From Acidobacteriota bacterium (GTDB taxonomy: Bacteria > Acidobacteriota > Terriglobia > Terriglobales > Acidobacteriaceae), in NCBI GenBank assembly GCA_021810175.1, contig JAJZJJ010000216.1, positions 1 through 5,945 on the forward strand: a stretch of 5,945 nucleotides of DNA, in the 5' to 3' direction. Under the pieces are notes generated by a model, which saw nothing but the letters and a program-made list of their open reading frames with translations, had not been told where the DNA came from and ran no database searches. Of this stretch, positions 1 to 5,945 are shown in pieces. The translations under genes were made by a program, and so were the position numbers. The stretch's first letter is position 1, and every line of letters starts with the position of its first letter.

Positions 1-440
1 CCGGCAACGGAGGAGATGACGGCGATAACGCCGTCGTGCCGAGGCTCCATATAGTTGGCCAGCCAGCCGACGAGCGAGACGGCGGAGAGCAGGTTGGTCT
101 GGAGGATGGATTGGGCGGCGGAGAAGAGCTGTTCAGCTTCTGCCTGGATGCCGAGGACACCGTGCGCCACGAGGGCCAGGTCGATTCCGCCGAGGGTGGC
201 CGCGGCGTGCTCGAGCATGGGGGGATGCGCAGCGGTGTCGTCGAGGTCGGCGACGAAGGTGGTTGCGGCGGATGCGCCACGGGTGAGGAGGTCGTCTCGG
301 ACCGCCGCCAGTTTGGATGGATTGCGTCCGACGAGGAAGAAGCTGGCGCCCTGTTCCGCGAGCAGGCGGAGTGTGGCTTCGGCGATGGCGGAGGTGGCTC
401 CGAGGGCCAGCACGCGGCGGGGAAGGTTCTTAGTCTTCAA
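1..440 (-). CDS. dprE2: DprE2-like SDR reductase (decaprenylphosphoryl-2-keto-ribose reductase type), 5' part, runs off the window
   Basis: Only the first 146 codons are present; the 3' end lies beyond base 1. The translation begins MKTKNLPRRVLALGATSAIA, a Rossmann nucleotide-binding start in which GATSAIA replaces the usual TGxxxGxG, as is common in the DprE2 group. Further on are VADLDD near residues 63-68 (adenine-side acid), an LVAHG strand-end near 90-94, TNLLSAVSL near 116-124 with the SDR structural Asn, and VISSVAG at the window edge with the expected catalytic Ser. The YxxxK motif is outside the window. Known DprE2 uses NAD(P)H to reduce the 2-keto-ribose intermediate to arabinose. 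The start is a TTG overlapping the dprE1 stop by 11 bp, preceded by AGGAGG, so translation is probably coupled. A different lipid-linked sugar reductase is possible, but the neighbour supports DprE2. Confidence 0.8.
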   Translation of the reverse strand, partial: MKTKNLPRRVLALGATSAIAEATLRLLAEQGASFFLVGRNPSKLAAVRDDLLTRGASAATTFVADLDDTAAHPPMLEHAAATLGGIDLALVAHGVLGIQAEAEQLFSAAQSILQTNLLSAVSLVGWLANYMEPRHDGVIAVISSVA

Positions 441-1764
441 GCTTCCTCCTGCCGGTGACGCGCTGCCAGAAGGCGGAGTCGAACTGCGGGTCGACGTAAT
501 GCTGAAACTCCCGCCAGCGCGGGAAGAAGGACTGATACTGTTCGGCGGTCATACGCGCGTCCTTGGCGGAGTACATGCGTCCGCCGTGTTCCTGGGTGAT
601 GCGCGCGAGGCGGTCGACCAGGTCGAAGGAATCCGTGCCGCGGATGGGGAAATCGAGCGCGAGCATGGGGCCGGGAGCGGGGAAGGACATCATGCCGACG
701 GAGGGCAGGTCGCCGAAGAACTTGATGACGGCGAGGAAGGATGCGAGGCCGGATTTGGTGATGGCCTTGAGGATTTCCAGCATGCCTTCGCGGCCGCTGG
801 CCGGGGGCAGCACGTTCTGGAACTGGAGCAGGCCCTGTTTTCCGTACATGCGGTTCCATTGGAGGACGGAATCGAGGGGGTAGAAGAAGGGTTCGTAATC
901 GACCTGGGCGGTTTTGATCTGGCCGAGCTGCCTGTGGAAATAGAGAGAATTGAAGGCCGCCATGGACCAGCGATTGAGCGCGATGGCCGGCAGGTCGAAG
1001 GGGAAGGTCAGTTTGGGTTCGGAACTGCGGGTGAGCGGGCCTGGAAGCTGGGCGTGATCGCCCTGCATGAAGATACCGCGGGCGAAATTCGGTCCGGTGG
1101 AGACGCAGTCAATCCAGGCGACGGTGTATTCGCTTTGGGCGGCCTGAGAGAGCGCAAAGAACTCATCGAGGCCGTGGAACTTCTCGCCACGGTAGTCGAT
1201 GCGTCTGGAGACGATGGGGCGCAGGCGAATTTCGGCCCAGGTGATAAGGCCGGTGAGGCCCATGCCGCCGATGGTGGCCGCGAACCAGTCAGGATTTTCG
1301 ACGGGGCTGCAGATCATGCGGGCGCCGTCGGAGCGAACGAGCTCGAAGCGCACGACGTGGCGGCCGAAGGATCCGGCGACGTGATGGTTTTTGCCGTGGA
1401 CATCATTGGCGATGGCTCCGCCGACGGTTACGTATTTGGTGCCGGGGGTGACGGGGAGGAAGAAGCCGCGGGGTACGGCGAAGTCGAGAATTTGTTTCAG
1501 CGACGCGCCGGCCTCGCATCGCAACATGCCGGTTGCGGCGTCGAAGGCGAGGAGGCGGTCCATGCCGGTGGTCTGGAGGAGGGTGCCGTGTTCCAGCAGG
1601 CAGACGTCGCCGTAGCTGCGGCCCAGGCCTACGGGGAGCAGTTTCGTCGCCAGCGGTCGGGGCAGGGGGAAGTCGCTGGTCCAGTGAAGCGGGACCAGAT
1701 CGGCCTGGAGTTGTGGATAGCGTCCCCAGGACAGGAAGCGGGGACGAGCTTTGGAGCGGCCCAT
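430..1764 (-). CDS. dprE1: DprE1-like FAD-dependent decaprenylphosphoryl-beta-D-ribose 2'-oxidase
   Basis: The 444-residue protein is close to the family length (about 460). It has a VAO/PCMH-type FAD-binding N-terminal half and a substrate-binding C-terminal half. GLGRSYGD at 46-53, TPGTKYVTVGGAIANDVHGKNHH at 106-128, AGSFG at 130-134 and GGMGLTG at 166-172 match the FAD-binding core of mycobacterial DprE1. The C-terminal half keeps the FYPLD, WNR.YG, FP.PG, DFPI and GGR.Y.AKD.R.TAE blocks. Matched from memory to M. tuberculosis DprE1: H123/K125 (H132/K134), F315 (Y314), K348 (K367), M367 (N385), A369 (C387) and K401 (K418). Known DprE1 oxidises the 2'-OH of polyprenyl-phospho-ribose, and DprE2 finishes the epimerisation. 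An in-frame TAG two codons upstream fixes ATG as the first possible start; there is no clear Shine-Dalgarno. It begins 20 bp after the HAD-UbiA stop, so it is probably co-transcribed. Confidence 0.9.
   Translation of the reverse strand: MGRSKARPRFLSWGRYPQLQADLVPLHWTSDFPLPRPLATKLLPVGLGRSYGDVCLLEHGTLLQTTGMDRLLAFDAATGMLRCEAGASLKQILDFAVPRGFFLPVTPGTKYVTVGGAIANDVHGKNHHVAGSFGRHVVRFELVRSDGARMICSPVENPDWFAATIGGMGLTGLITWAEIRLRPIVSRRIDYRGEKFHGLDEFFALSQAAQSEYTVAWIDCVSTGPNFARGIFMQGDHAQLPGPLTRSSEPKLTFPFDLPAIALNRWSMAAFNSLYFHRQLGQIKTAQVDYEPFFYPLDSVLQWNRMYGKQGLLQFQNVLPPASGREGMLEILKAITKSGLASFLAVIKFFGDLPSVGMMSFPAPGPMLALDFPIRGTDSFDLVDRLARITQEHGGRMYSAKDARMTAEQYQSFFPRWREFQHYVDPQFDSAFWQRVTGRRKLED
445..450 (-). promoter_or_regulatory. 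Ribosome binding site for dprE2
   Basis: A full AGGAGG lies inside the last codons of dprE1, four bases before the TTG proposed as the dprE2 start. No ATG or GTG offers a better start: the next in-frame candidate is a GTG at codon 10, inside the first beta strand of the Rossmann fold. Confidence 0.6.
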
Positions 1765-1784
1765 GATGGTCTATTTTGCACCAC

Positions 1785-3356
1785 TCACAGTGCGGCGAGC
1801 GCCGCAATGAGTGCTACGCCGACACCGATGAGCAGGCTCATGCGGTCGGTGAGGGCAAAGACGAGGGGATCCTCGTCGAGTTCGCCGCGCGAAGCCAGCA
1901 GCCAGATGCGGCTGAGCCAGAGGATCATCAGTGGCGTGATGAGCCAGAGCCAGGCGGCGTGCGGATAGAGCGCGGTTACATTGTGCGCGCCGATGTAGAA
2001 GGAGAAGACGACGACGGAAGCGTAGGCGCTGGAGGTTCCAAAGCTCCGGAGTTGTTCGATGTCGGCCAGCAGATATCCGCGGCCGTTGGCCGGCTTCTGC
2101 CCGCGGGCGCGGGTATTCTGGAGCTCGCTGAAGCGCTTGACCATGGCGAGGCTGAGGAAGAGGAAGAGGGCAAAGGCGGCGAGCCATGGGGAAATTGGGA
2201 CGCGCGTGGCGGCCGCTCCGGCGAGGAGTCGCAGGGTGTACAAGCCGGAGAGGAGAATGACATCCGCCAGGGCGATCTTTTTGACGCAGAGGGAGTAGGA
2301 AAGGGTGGTGACCAGGTAGAGCAGCAGCCAGCCGAGAAAGGGCAGGGGCAGGAGAAATGCGGCAATGGCCAGAGCGCCGGTGAGCAGCGCAGCGCTGAGG
2401 GCGGCACCGGCAGTCACAGACAAATCGCCGGCTGCAAAGGGGCGCAGACGCTTTCTGGGATGGTGGCGGTCGGCTTCCATGTCCAGCACGTCGTTGACGA
2501 TGTATGTAGCCGAAGCGCAGAGGCTGAAGGCGAGGAAGGCGAGCAGGGTTTGCGCGGCCGGTAAGGGGCTGAGCTTGTGGGCGAGGACAAGGGGCAGGAA
2601 GATCAGCAGGTTCTTGGCCCACTGGTGGAGGCGGATCGCCTTCAGAAAGGCGCGATGCCGCGGCGCATGGTCATCGAACTGTTTCGCGATTTCGATTTTC
2701 CGGCTGCGCAGCCGCTGGCAAAGACCCGCGGATGGATTGGCGAGTATGGCGGCTCCGGCTGCGGCGAGAAGCGGCAGATCGGCGCTCGCATTGCCGATAT
2801 AGTCGAAGCCGGTTTCTCCGAAGAGGCGACGCAGGCCATCGAGCTTGTTGTTGCCAGTGAAGTTGGTCTTGCCATTGCTGGCGAGCACGCCGGCGAAGAT
2901 GCCGAGGTGGGTGGCGATGGGCTCGGCCAGTTGGAGGTCCGCGCCGGTGGTGAGGTAGATCCTGCGGCCGGAGGCGTGTTCGTCCTGCAGGAAACGCAGG
3001 AGGGCGGTGTTCCATGGAAGATGCCGTGGGTCGAGAGAGACGCGCGCGGCGACTTCGGATTTGAGCGCCGCTTTGCCGCGGAGCAGCCAGAGAGGAAGGC
3101 GCAGGGCGGCCCGGGGCTGGGTTCGGACGAGCAGGGCCAGGGAATCCATCAGGGTATCGCTTCTGACCAGGGTTCCGTCCAGATCGACGCAGAGGGGACG
3201 CCGGAGGGATTCCGGAGCTGCGAGATCGGCGATGGTGATGCTGGTGAGCGTGGCTGCTCCTGCGCGGCAGGCAACCCCGACCCTGGCGGAAACTCGCCAG
3301 CAATGGGGATTGCTGGAATTTATCCGGGAGTATAGCACCGGGAGGCGGGCGTCCAA
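1785..3356 (-). CDS. HAD phosphatase domain fused to UbiA-family prenyltransferase (DPPR-synthase-like)
   Basis: Coordinates give the longest open frame (523 codons from a TTG); the real start is probably near 3251 (see leader entry). Residues 55-225 form a HAD domain: DLDGT at 58-62 (D58 nucleophile, D60 acid/base), T136/T137 in motif II, K171 as likely motif III Lys, and GNASAD at 188-193 as motif IV, with Asn where the first Asp is usual. Residues 237-523 form a UbiA-type membrane enzyme with about nine hydrophobic segments. LHQWAKN starts it at 243, NDVLDMEAD at 288-296 is the first metal/diphosphate motif, KRLRP follows at 302-306, D365 sits in the second motif, and KRFSEL is at 407-412. 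These resemble mycobacterial decaprenyl-phosphate phosphoribosyltransferase Rv3806c more than quinone-pathway UbiA. Expected reaction: PRPP plus polyprenyl phosphate gives polyprenyl-P-ribose-5-P at the inner membrane. The HAD domain may remove the 5-phosphate (inference). Genes dprE1 and dprE2 follow directly. Confidence 0.85.
   Translation of the reverse strand: MDARLPVLYSRINSSNPHCWRVSARVGVACRAGAATLTSITIADLAAPESLRRPLCVDLDGTLVRSDTLMDSLALLVRTQPRAALRLPLWLLRGKAALKSEVAARVSLDPRHLPWNTALLRFLQDEHASGRRIYLTTGADLQLAEPIATHLGIFAGVLASNGKTNFTGNNKLDGLRRLFGETGFDYIGNASADLPLLAAAGAAILANPSAGLCQRLRSRKIEIAKQFDDHAPRHRAFLKAIRLHQWAKNLLIFLPLVLAHKLSPLPAAQTLLAFLAFSLCASATYIVNDVLDMEADRHHPRKRLRPFAAGDLSVTAGAALSAALLTGALAIAAFLLPLPFLGWLLLYLVTTLSYSLCVKKIALADVILLSGLYTLRLLAGAAATRVPISPWLAAFALFLFLSLAMVKRFSELQNTRARGQKPANGRGYLLADIEQLRSFGTSSAYASVVVFSFYIGAHNVTALYPHAAWLWLITPLMILWLSRIWLLASRGELDEDPLVFALTDRMSLLIGVGVALIAALAAL
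3249..3261 (-). promoter_or_regulatory. AGGAG Shine-Dalgarno followed by an in-frame ACG, the candidate start of HAD-UbiA
   Basis: AGGAG (3261-3257) is followed after five bases by ACG (3251-3249), which is codon 36 of the long frame. Starting here gives a protein beginning TLTSITIADLAAPESLRRPL, placing the HAD motif DLDGT 22 residues in, a natural N-terminus for a cytoplasmic HAD domain. No ATG, GTG or TTG occurs in frame between codon 7, which lies inside the -10 box, and the HAD motif. ACG is a very rare initiator and is one transition away from ATG. Confidence 0.35.
3252..3322 (-). promoter_or_regulatory. Structured 5' leader of the HAD-UbiA gene with alternative hairpins
   Basis: Three inverted repeats sit between the predicted transcription start and a possible initiator. 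Hairpin A (3297-3316) is a perfect 8-bp stem with a 4-base loop. Hairpin B (3283-3300) is a 6-bp stem with a 6-base loop and shares 3297-3300 with A, so A and B exclude each other. Hairpin C (3259-3271) is a 5-bp stem with a 3-base loop, and one arm takes in three bases of the AGGAG at 3257-3261. The layout resembles a translation-control leader, but I recognise no known riboswitch class, and short GC-rich stems also arise by chance. Confidence 0.35.
3329..3356 (-). promoter_or_regulatory. Predicted sigma70-type extended -10 promoter for the HAD-UbiA/dprE1/dprE2 unit
   Basis: On the minus strand TGCTATACT (3337-3329) contains a TATACT -10 box matching five of six consensus bases, with the TGn extension. 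TTGGAC (3356-3351) lies 16 bp upstream as a partial -35, matching three of six. The TTG of this -35 is the first codon of the longest reading frame, so a transcript from here, expected to start near 3322, could not use that codon. The match is by eye only. Confidence 0.5.
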
Positions 3357-3396
3357 CTCACCTGATCGTACGGATGCGGCTCACCTAATAGTTGCA

Positions 3397-3417
3397 GGAC
3401 CGGAGAATCGCCGGTCC
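3397..3417 (-). terminator. Hairpin after glgP, possible weak or Rho-assisted terminator
   Basis: GGACCGG (3397-3403) and CCGGTCC (3411-3417) form a perfect 7-bp stem with a 7-base loop, starting 16 bp after the glgP stop. No run of T follows it on the minus strand, so it is not a canonical intrinsic terminator. Together with the new promoter just downstream it suggests a boundary between the glgP transcript and the HAD-UbiA unit. It may instead be a 3'-end stabilising stem. Confidence 0.4.
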
Positions 3418-3433
3418 CGCGGGTCGAGAGCGG

Positions 3434-5215
3434 CTATTGGGCGACAGTATTCTCTACCGCCGATTCGAGGGATTCGGCGGCTTTGTCGACGCGCTTCTCG
3501 GGGAAGTAGGCGTCGATGAGGTACTGTTCCAGCATGCGCTGGGTGTTGAAGAAGGAGCCGTTGAGGGCGATGGCGGAGCGCATGATGCGACGCCACTGGC
3601 CCTGGTCGGTGTAGTAGAGGGGCAGGATGGTCTGCTCCAGATGTTCGTAGAGGGAATTGGATTCGGCGGACTCGTCGTCGTGGTCTTCGATGGCCCAGCC
3701 AGTGACGCCCTCGATCCAGCCCTCGATCCACCAGCCGTCAAGAATGCTGAGGCTGGGGACGCCGTTGAGGGCGGCTTTCATGCCGCTGGTGCCGGAGGCC
3801 TCGTAGGGACGGCGGGGCGTATTGAGCCAGAGATCGACGCCGCCGGTGAGCAGGGCACCGAGCTTCCACTCGTAGTTCTCGAGGTAAACGATTTTCAGGG
3901 AGCCGTTGCTGAGTTCCCTGGCCAGTTCGATGACGTGGCGGATTTTGGCTTTGCCCGGCTGATCTGCGGGATGGGCCTTGCCGGAGTAGAGGATCTGTAT
4001 GCCGCCGAACTGGTCGGCCATGCGGACCAGGCGCTGCGCGTCGGTGAAGAGGAGGTCGGCGCGTTTGTAGGTTGCGGCGCGGCGGGCGAAGCCGATGGTG
4101 AAAATGTCGGGGCGCATCTCGACGCCTGTCATCTGACGGACGGCATCCAGCAGTTCGCGCTTGGAGGCGTCGTGGGCTTCGACGATTTCGTTTTCGGGAA
4201 TGTCGATGGCGTAGCGGAGGGTGACGTTGTCCTGACGCCAGCGGGGCAGGTGCCGGTCGAAGACGGCCTGTACGGAGGGAGCGGTCCATGTGCCGGCATG
4301 CACGCCGTTGGTGATGGCATCGATGTTGTATTCCGGGAACATCTGACGGGAGACCTTGCCGTGCTGCATGGCGACGCCATTGACGAAGCGCGAGAAGCGC
4401 AGCGCGATGTAGGTCATGTTGAGCAGGCCATCGTGGAAGCAGCCGAAGCGCTCCAGCATGCCGGCTCGTTCCGCGCCAAGGATGCGATAGGCCTGCTCGC
4501 CGGAGAAGCGGTCGTGGCCTGCGGGAACCGGGGTGTGGGTGGTGAAGACGCACTTCTGGCGGACGGCCTGGAGGTTTTGCTCGGTAGCGGTCTGCAGGCC
4601 AGCGCCGAGCAGTTCCTGCTCCAGGATGGGAACGGTGAGCAGGGCGGCGTGGCCCTCGTTCATGTGGTAGACGGTGGGATCGTATTCGAGCGCCCGCAAC
4701 ATGCGTGCGCCACCGATTCCGAGGATGGCTTCCTGGCGGAGGCGGTAGTTGGTGTCGCCGCCGTAGAGGGAATCGGTGAGCGCGCGGTCCGCCGGATCGT
4801 TCTGTTCGAGATCGGTGTCGAGGAGATAGACGGGGATGCGATGGCCGGTTGAGCCTTCGATTTCAAAACGCCAGGCGCGGATGGAGACGGGCCGGCCCTC
4901 GACAGTAACGGTGACGACGGGTTCCTCCGCGGCCAGCATCTGTTCAGGGCTCCAGGGCTGGGGCTCTTCGGTCTGCACGCCGCTGGCATCCAGATGCTGT
5001 TTGATGTAGCCCTTGCGGTGGGCAAGGGTGACGGCGGCCAGGGGCAGGCCCATGTCCGCCGCGGCGCGGAGGGTGTCGCCGGCCAGTACGCCGAGCCCCC
5101 CGCTGTAGGTGGGGAGCTGAGGCGCGAGAGCGATCTCCATGGAGAAATAGGCGATCATGCTGCTTTTGCCTGATTCATCCGACGGGAAGTATTGAGAGCG
5201 ATTGATAAAGCGCAT
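3434..5215 (-). CDS. glgP: Alpha-glucan (glycogen/starch) phosphorylase, short-form family
   Basis: This 593-residue cytoplasmic enzyme releases glucose-1-phosphate from alpha-1,4-glucan using phosphate and PLP. It lacks the long regulatory N-terminus of animal and E. coli phosphorylases, as expected for the short bacterial form. Visible motifs are IAYFSMEIAL at 21-30, TYSGGLGVLAGD at 36-47, MNEGHA at 185-190, THTPVPAGHDRF at 226-237, ITNGVH at 301-306, ARRAATYKR at 377-385, YSGKAHPAD at 410-418 and EASGTSGMKAALNG at 472-485, where K480 is the expected PLP lysine. All core blocks are intact. The ATG at 5215 is the longest start, with only a distant GGAG upstream. Homologues as I recall them begin close to IAYFSMEI, so the Met at codon 20 (5158) is a serious alternative. 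It lies 163 bp after galK and may share its transcript. Confidence 0.93.
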   Translation of the reverse strand: MRFINRSQYFPSDESGKSSMIAYFSMEIALAPQLPTYSGGLGVLAGDTLRAAADMGLPLAAVTLAHRKGYIKQHLDASGVQTEEPQPWSPEQMLAAEEPVVTVTVEGRPVSIRAWRFEIEGSTGHRIPVYLLDTDLEQNDPADRALTDSLYGGDTNYRLRQEAILGIGGARMLRALEYDPTVYHMNEGHAALLTVPILEQELLGAGLQTATEQNLQAVRQKCVFTTHTPVPAGHDRFSGEQAYRILGAERAGMLERFGCFHDGLLNMTYIALRFSRFVNGVAMQHGKVSRQMFPEYNIDAITNGVHAGTWTAPSVQAVFDRHLPRWRQDNVTLRYAIDIPENEIVEAHDASKRELLDAVRQMTGVEMRPDIFTIGFARRAATYKRADLLFTDAQRLVRMADQFGGIQILYSGKAHPADQPGKAKIRHVIELARELSNGSLKIVYLENYEWKLGALLTGGVDLWLNTPRRPYEASGTSGMKAALNGVPSLSILDGWWIEGWIEGVTGWAIEDHDDESAESNSLYEHLEQTILPLYYTDQGQWRRIMRSAIALNGSFFNTQRMLEQYLIDAYFPEKRVDKAAESLESAVENTVAQ

Positions 5216-5378
5216 GGGTACGGTTGAAGTCTCCGGGGCCGGGCAAAGGCCCGATTCCAGAATAAGACAATCCTTTCCGCGCCTGCGTTGGCTGGGCAGC
5301 TCTCAACTTAATCTTTTGATCGGCATTTTGCCGGATGCAATCACATTTCTGTGGATTACCGGTCCGAAACCGCCGCAG

Positions 5379-5945
5379 CTACCGGGCAACCGGGTGGGCC
5401 GCGGCTGAGGCATGGCAGCGGTACACTTCAGGGCTGATCCCGGTGGCGGCGCGATAATCCTCGGCCAGGCGGCGGGCAAAGTCTTCCACGACTTCGGTTT
5501 CCACCAGATTGACGGTGCAGCCGCCGAAGCCGCCCCCGGTAAGCCGTGCGCCAATGAGGCCGGGCAGGCGCTGAGCGGCGGCCACCATGATGTCGGCTTC
5601 CTCGCAACTGGCTTCGAAATCATCGCGGTAGCTGACGTGAGCGGCGGCCATCAGATCGCCCAGGCGTTTCAGATTGCCTTCTTCGAGCGCGTCGGCGGCG
5701 GCGACGGTGCGCAGATTCTCGGTGACGATGTGACGACAGCGGCGCAGGACGTTGTCGGGCATCTCGCGGCCCCACTTTTCCAGATCCGCTGTGGTTGCGT
5801 CGCGGAGCAGCGCGATATCGCCGCGGTGCCTGCGCAGGATGGCGGTGCCTTCCTCGACTTCGGCGCGGCGGGTGCCGTACTCGCCCCCGGCGACGGAGTG
5901 TTTCACCATGGTGTTGGCGATCACCAGGCTCAGGTGACTGGGGAT
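5379..5945 (-). CDS. galK: Galactokinase, C-terminal part (5' end beyond the window)
   Basis: The last 188 codons are present; about half the usual 380-390 residues lie past base 5945. The fragment starts at IPSHLSLVIANTMVKHSVAG and continues through GEYGTRRAE, typical of galactokinases just after the middle of the protein. It contains ENLRT-x-A near 76-82 and the conserved GHMP-kinase motif 3, GARLTGGGFGGCTVNLV, near 132-148. Galactokinase phosphorylates galactose at C1 with ATP, the first step of the Leloir pathway. Motifs 1 and 2 (sugar and ATP binding) would be upstream. The GTG at 5924 is an internal valine, not the start, because the galactokinase-like sequence continues in frame to the window edge. 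The stop is TAG. Confidence 0.93.
   Translation of the reverse strand: MPSHLSLVIANTMVKHSVAGGEYGTRRAEVEEGTAILRRHRGDIALLRDATTADLEKWGREMPDNVLRRCRHIVTENLRTVAAADALEEGNLKRLGDLMAAAHVSYRDDFEASCEEADIMVAAAQRLPGLIGARLTGGGFGGCTVNLVETEVVEDFARRLAEDYRAATGISPEVYRCHASAAAHPVAR

Noticed and set aside
55..1968. A 637-codon open frame on the plus strand, antisense to dprE1, dprE2 and the end of HAD-UbiA
   Set aside because: It is a codon-bias shadow of GC-rich genes. Its Gly/Glu/Ala-rich translation shows no domain, while the opposite strand encodes clear family motifs throughout.
3707..3730. Perfect 12-bp tandem repeat inside glgP, giving WIEG twice (residues 496-503)
   Set aside because: As I recall the family, this site normally reads similarly (WIEG followed by xxEG), so the repeat is probably one convergent codon rather than a fresh duplication. 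The reading frame is intact.
3392..4852. A 486-codon plus-strand open frame antisense to glgP
   Set aside because: The translation is low-complexity (Gly, Val, Glu, Asp) and matches nothing I recognise, whereas the minus strand holds an intact phosphorylase.
5216..5378. Possible promoter or terminator in the galK-glgP gap: TATTCT at 5259-5264 (minus), small hairpins at 5240-5253, 5321-5333 and 5360-5372
   Set aside because: The -10-like box has no matching -35 at 16-18 bp, and no hairpin is followed by a T tract on the minus strand. The stems are only 4-5 bp. The gap may still hold a glgP promoter, but the sequence does not show it convincingly.
5379..5924. Treating the GTG at 5924 as the start of a complete 181-residue protein
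   Set aside because: Galactokinase-like sequence continues in frame upstream to the window edge, and the N-terminal galactokinase motifs are absent, so this is a window-truncated gene.
1..5945. Search for tRNA or rRNA genes, CRISPR arrays, insertion sequences, phage genes or a novel defence system
   Set aside because: No direct repeat array, transposase, terminal inverted repeats, tRNA cloverleaf or defence-type domain was seen. The window is metabolic and cell-envelope genes with uniform composition.

Overview
The window is GC-rich, densely coding bacterial DNA with every supportable gene on the minus strand. Read in the direction of transcription (high to low coordinates), the order is galK (3' part only), glgP, a HAD-UbiA fusion gene, dprE1, and dprE2 (5' part only, running off base 1). 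The short-form alpha-glucan phosphorylase, the HAD-UbiA fusion and the DprE1/DprE2 pair together suggest a Gram-negative soil-type bacterium. Acidobacteriota is my best guess, but this is an inference from gene content and style and no marker in the window proves it.

Bases 5945-3434 hold carbohydrate metabolism. The C-terminal half of galactokinase ends at 5379. A 163-bp gap follows, with small hairpins but no convincing promoter or terminator. Then comes a complete PLP-dependent alpha-glucan (glycogen) phosphorylase. One gene feeds galactose into sugar-phosphate metabolism and the other releases glucose-1-phosphate from storage glucan. A 7-bp perfect hairpin without a T tract lies just after the phosphorylase and may mark an operon boundary.

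Bases 3356-1 hold a compact unit that looks like polyprenyl-phosphate pentose biosynthesis, the decaprenylphosphoryl-arabinose route best known from mycobacteria. Its first gene fuses a HAD-type phosphatase domain to a UbiA-type membrane phosphoribosyltransferase (DPPR-synthase-like). DprE1, the FAD oxidase, starts 20 bp downstream. DprE2, the SDR reductase, overlaps the end of dprE1 by 11 bp. Predicted order: PRPP plus polyprenyl phosphate gives polyprenyl-P-ribose-5-P (UbiA domain); the 5-phosphate is removed (proposed for the HAD domain); the 2'-hydroxyl is oxidised (DprE1) and re-reduced with inversion (DprE2) to polyprenyl-P-arabinose.

The most unusual part is the front of this unit. A good extended -10 promoter lies inside the nominal 5' end of the HAD-UbiA reading frame. 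Between it and the first HAD motif there is no ATG, GTG or TTG in frame. The leader can fold into two competing hairpins plus a third that overlaps a Shine-Dalgarno sequence placed 5 nt before an in-frame ACG. The DprE1 protein has Ala where the mycobacterial enzyme has the benzothiazinone-target cysteine.
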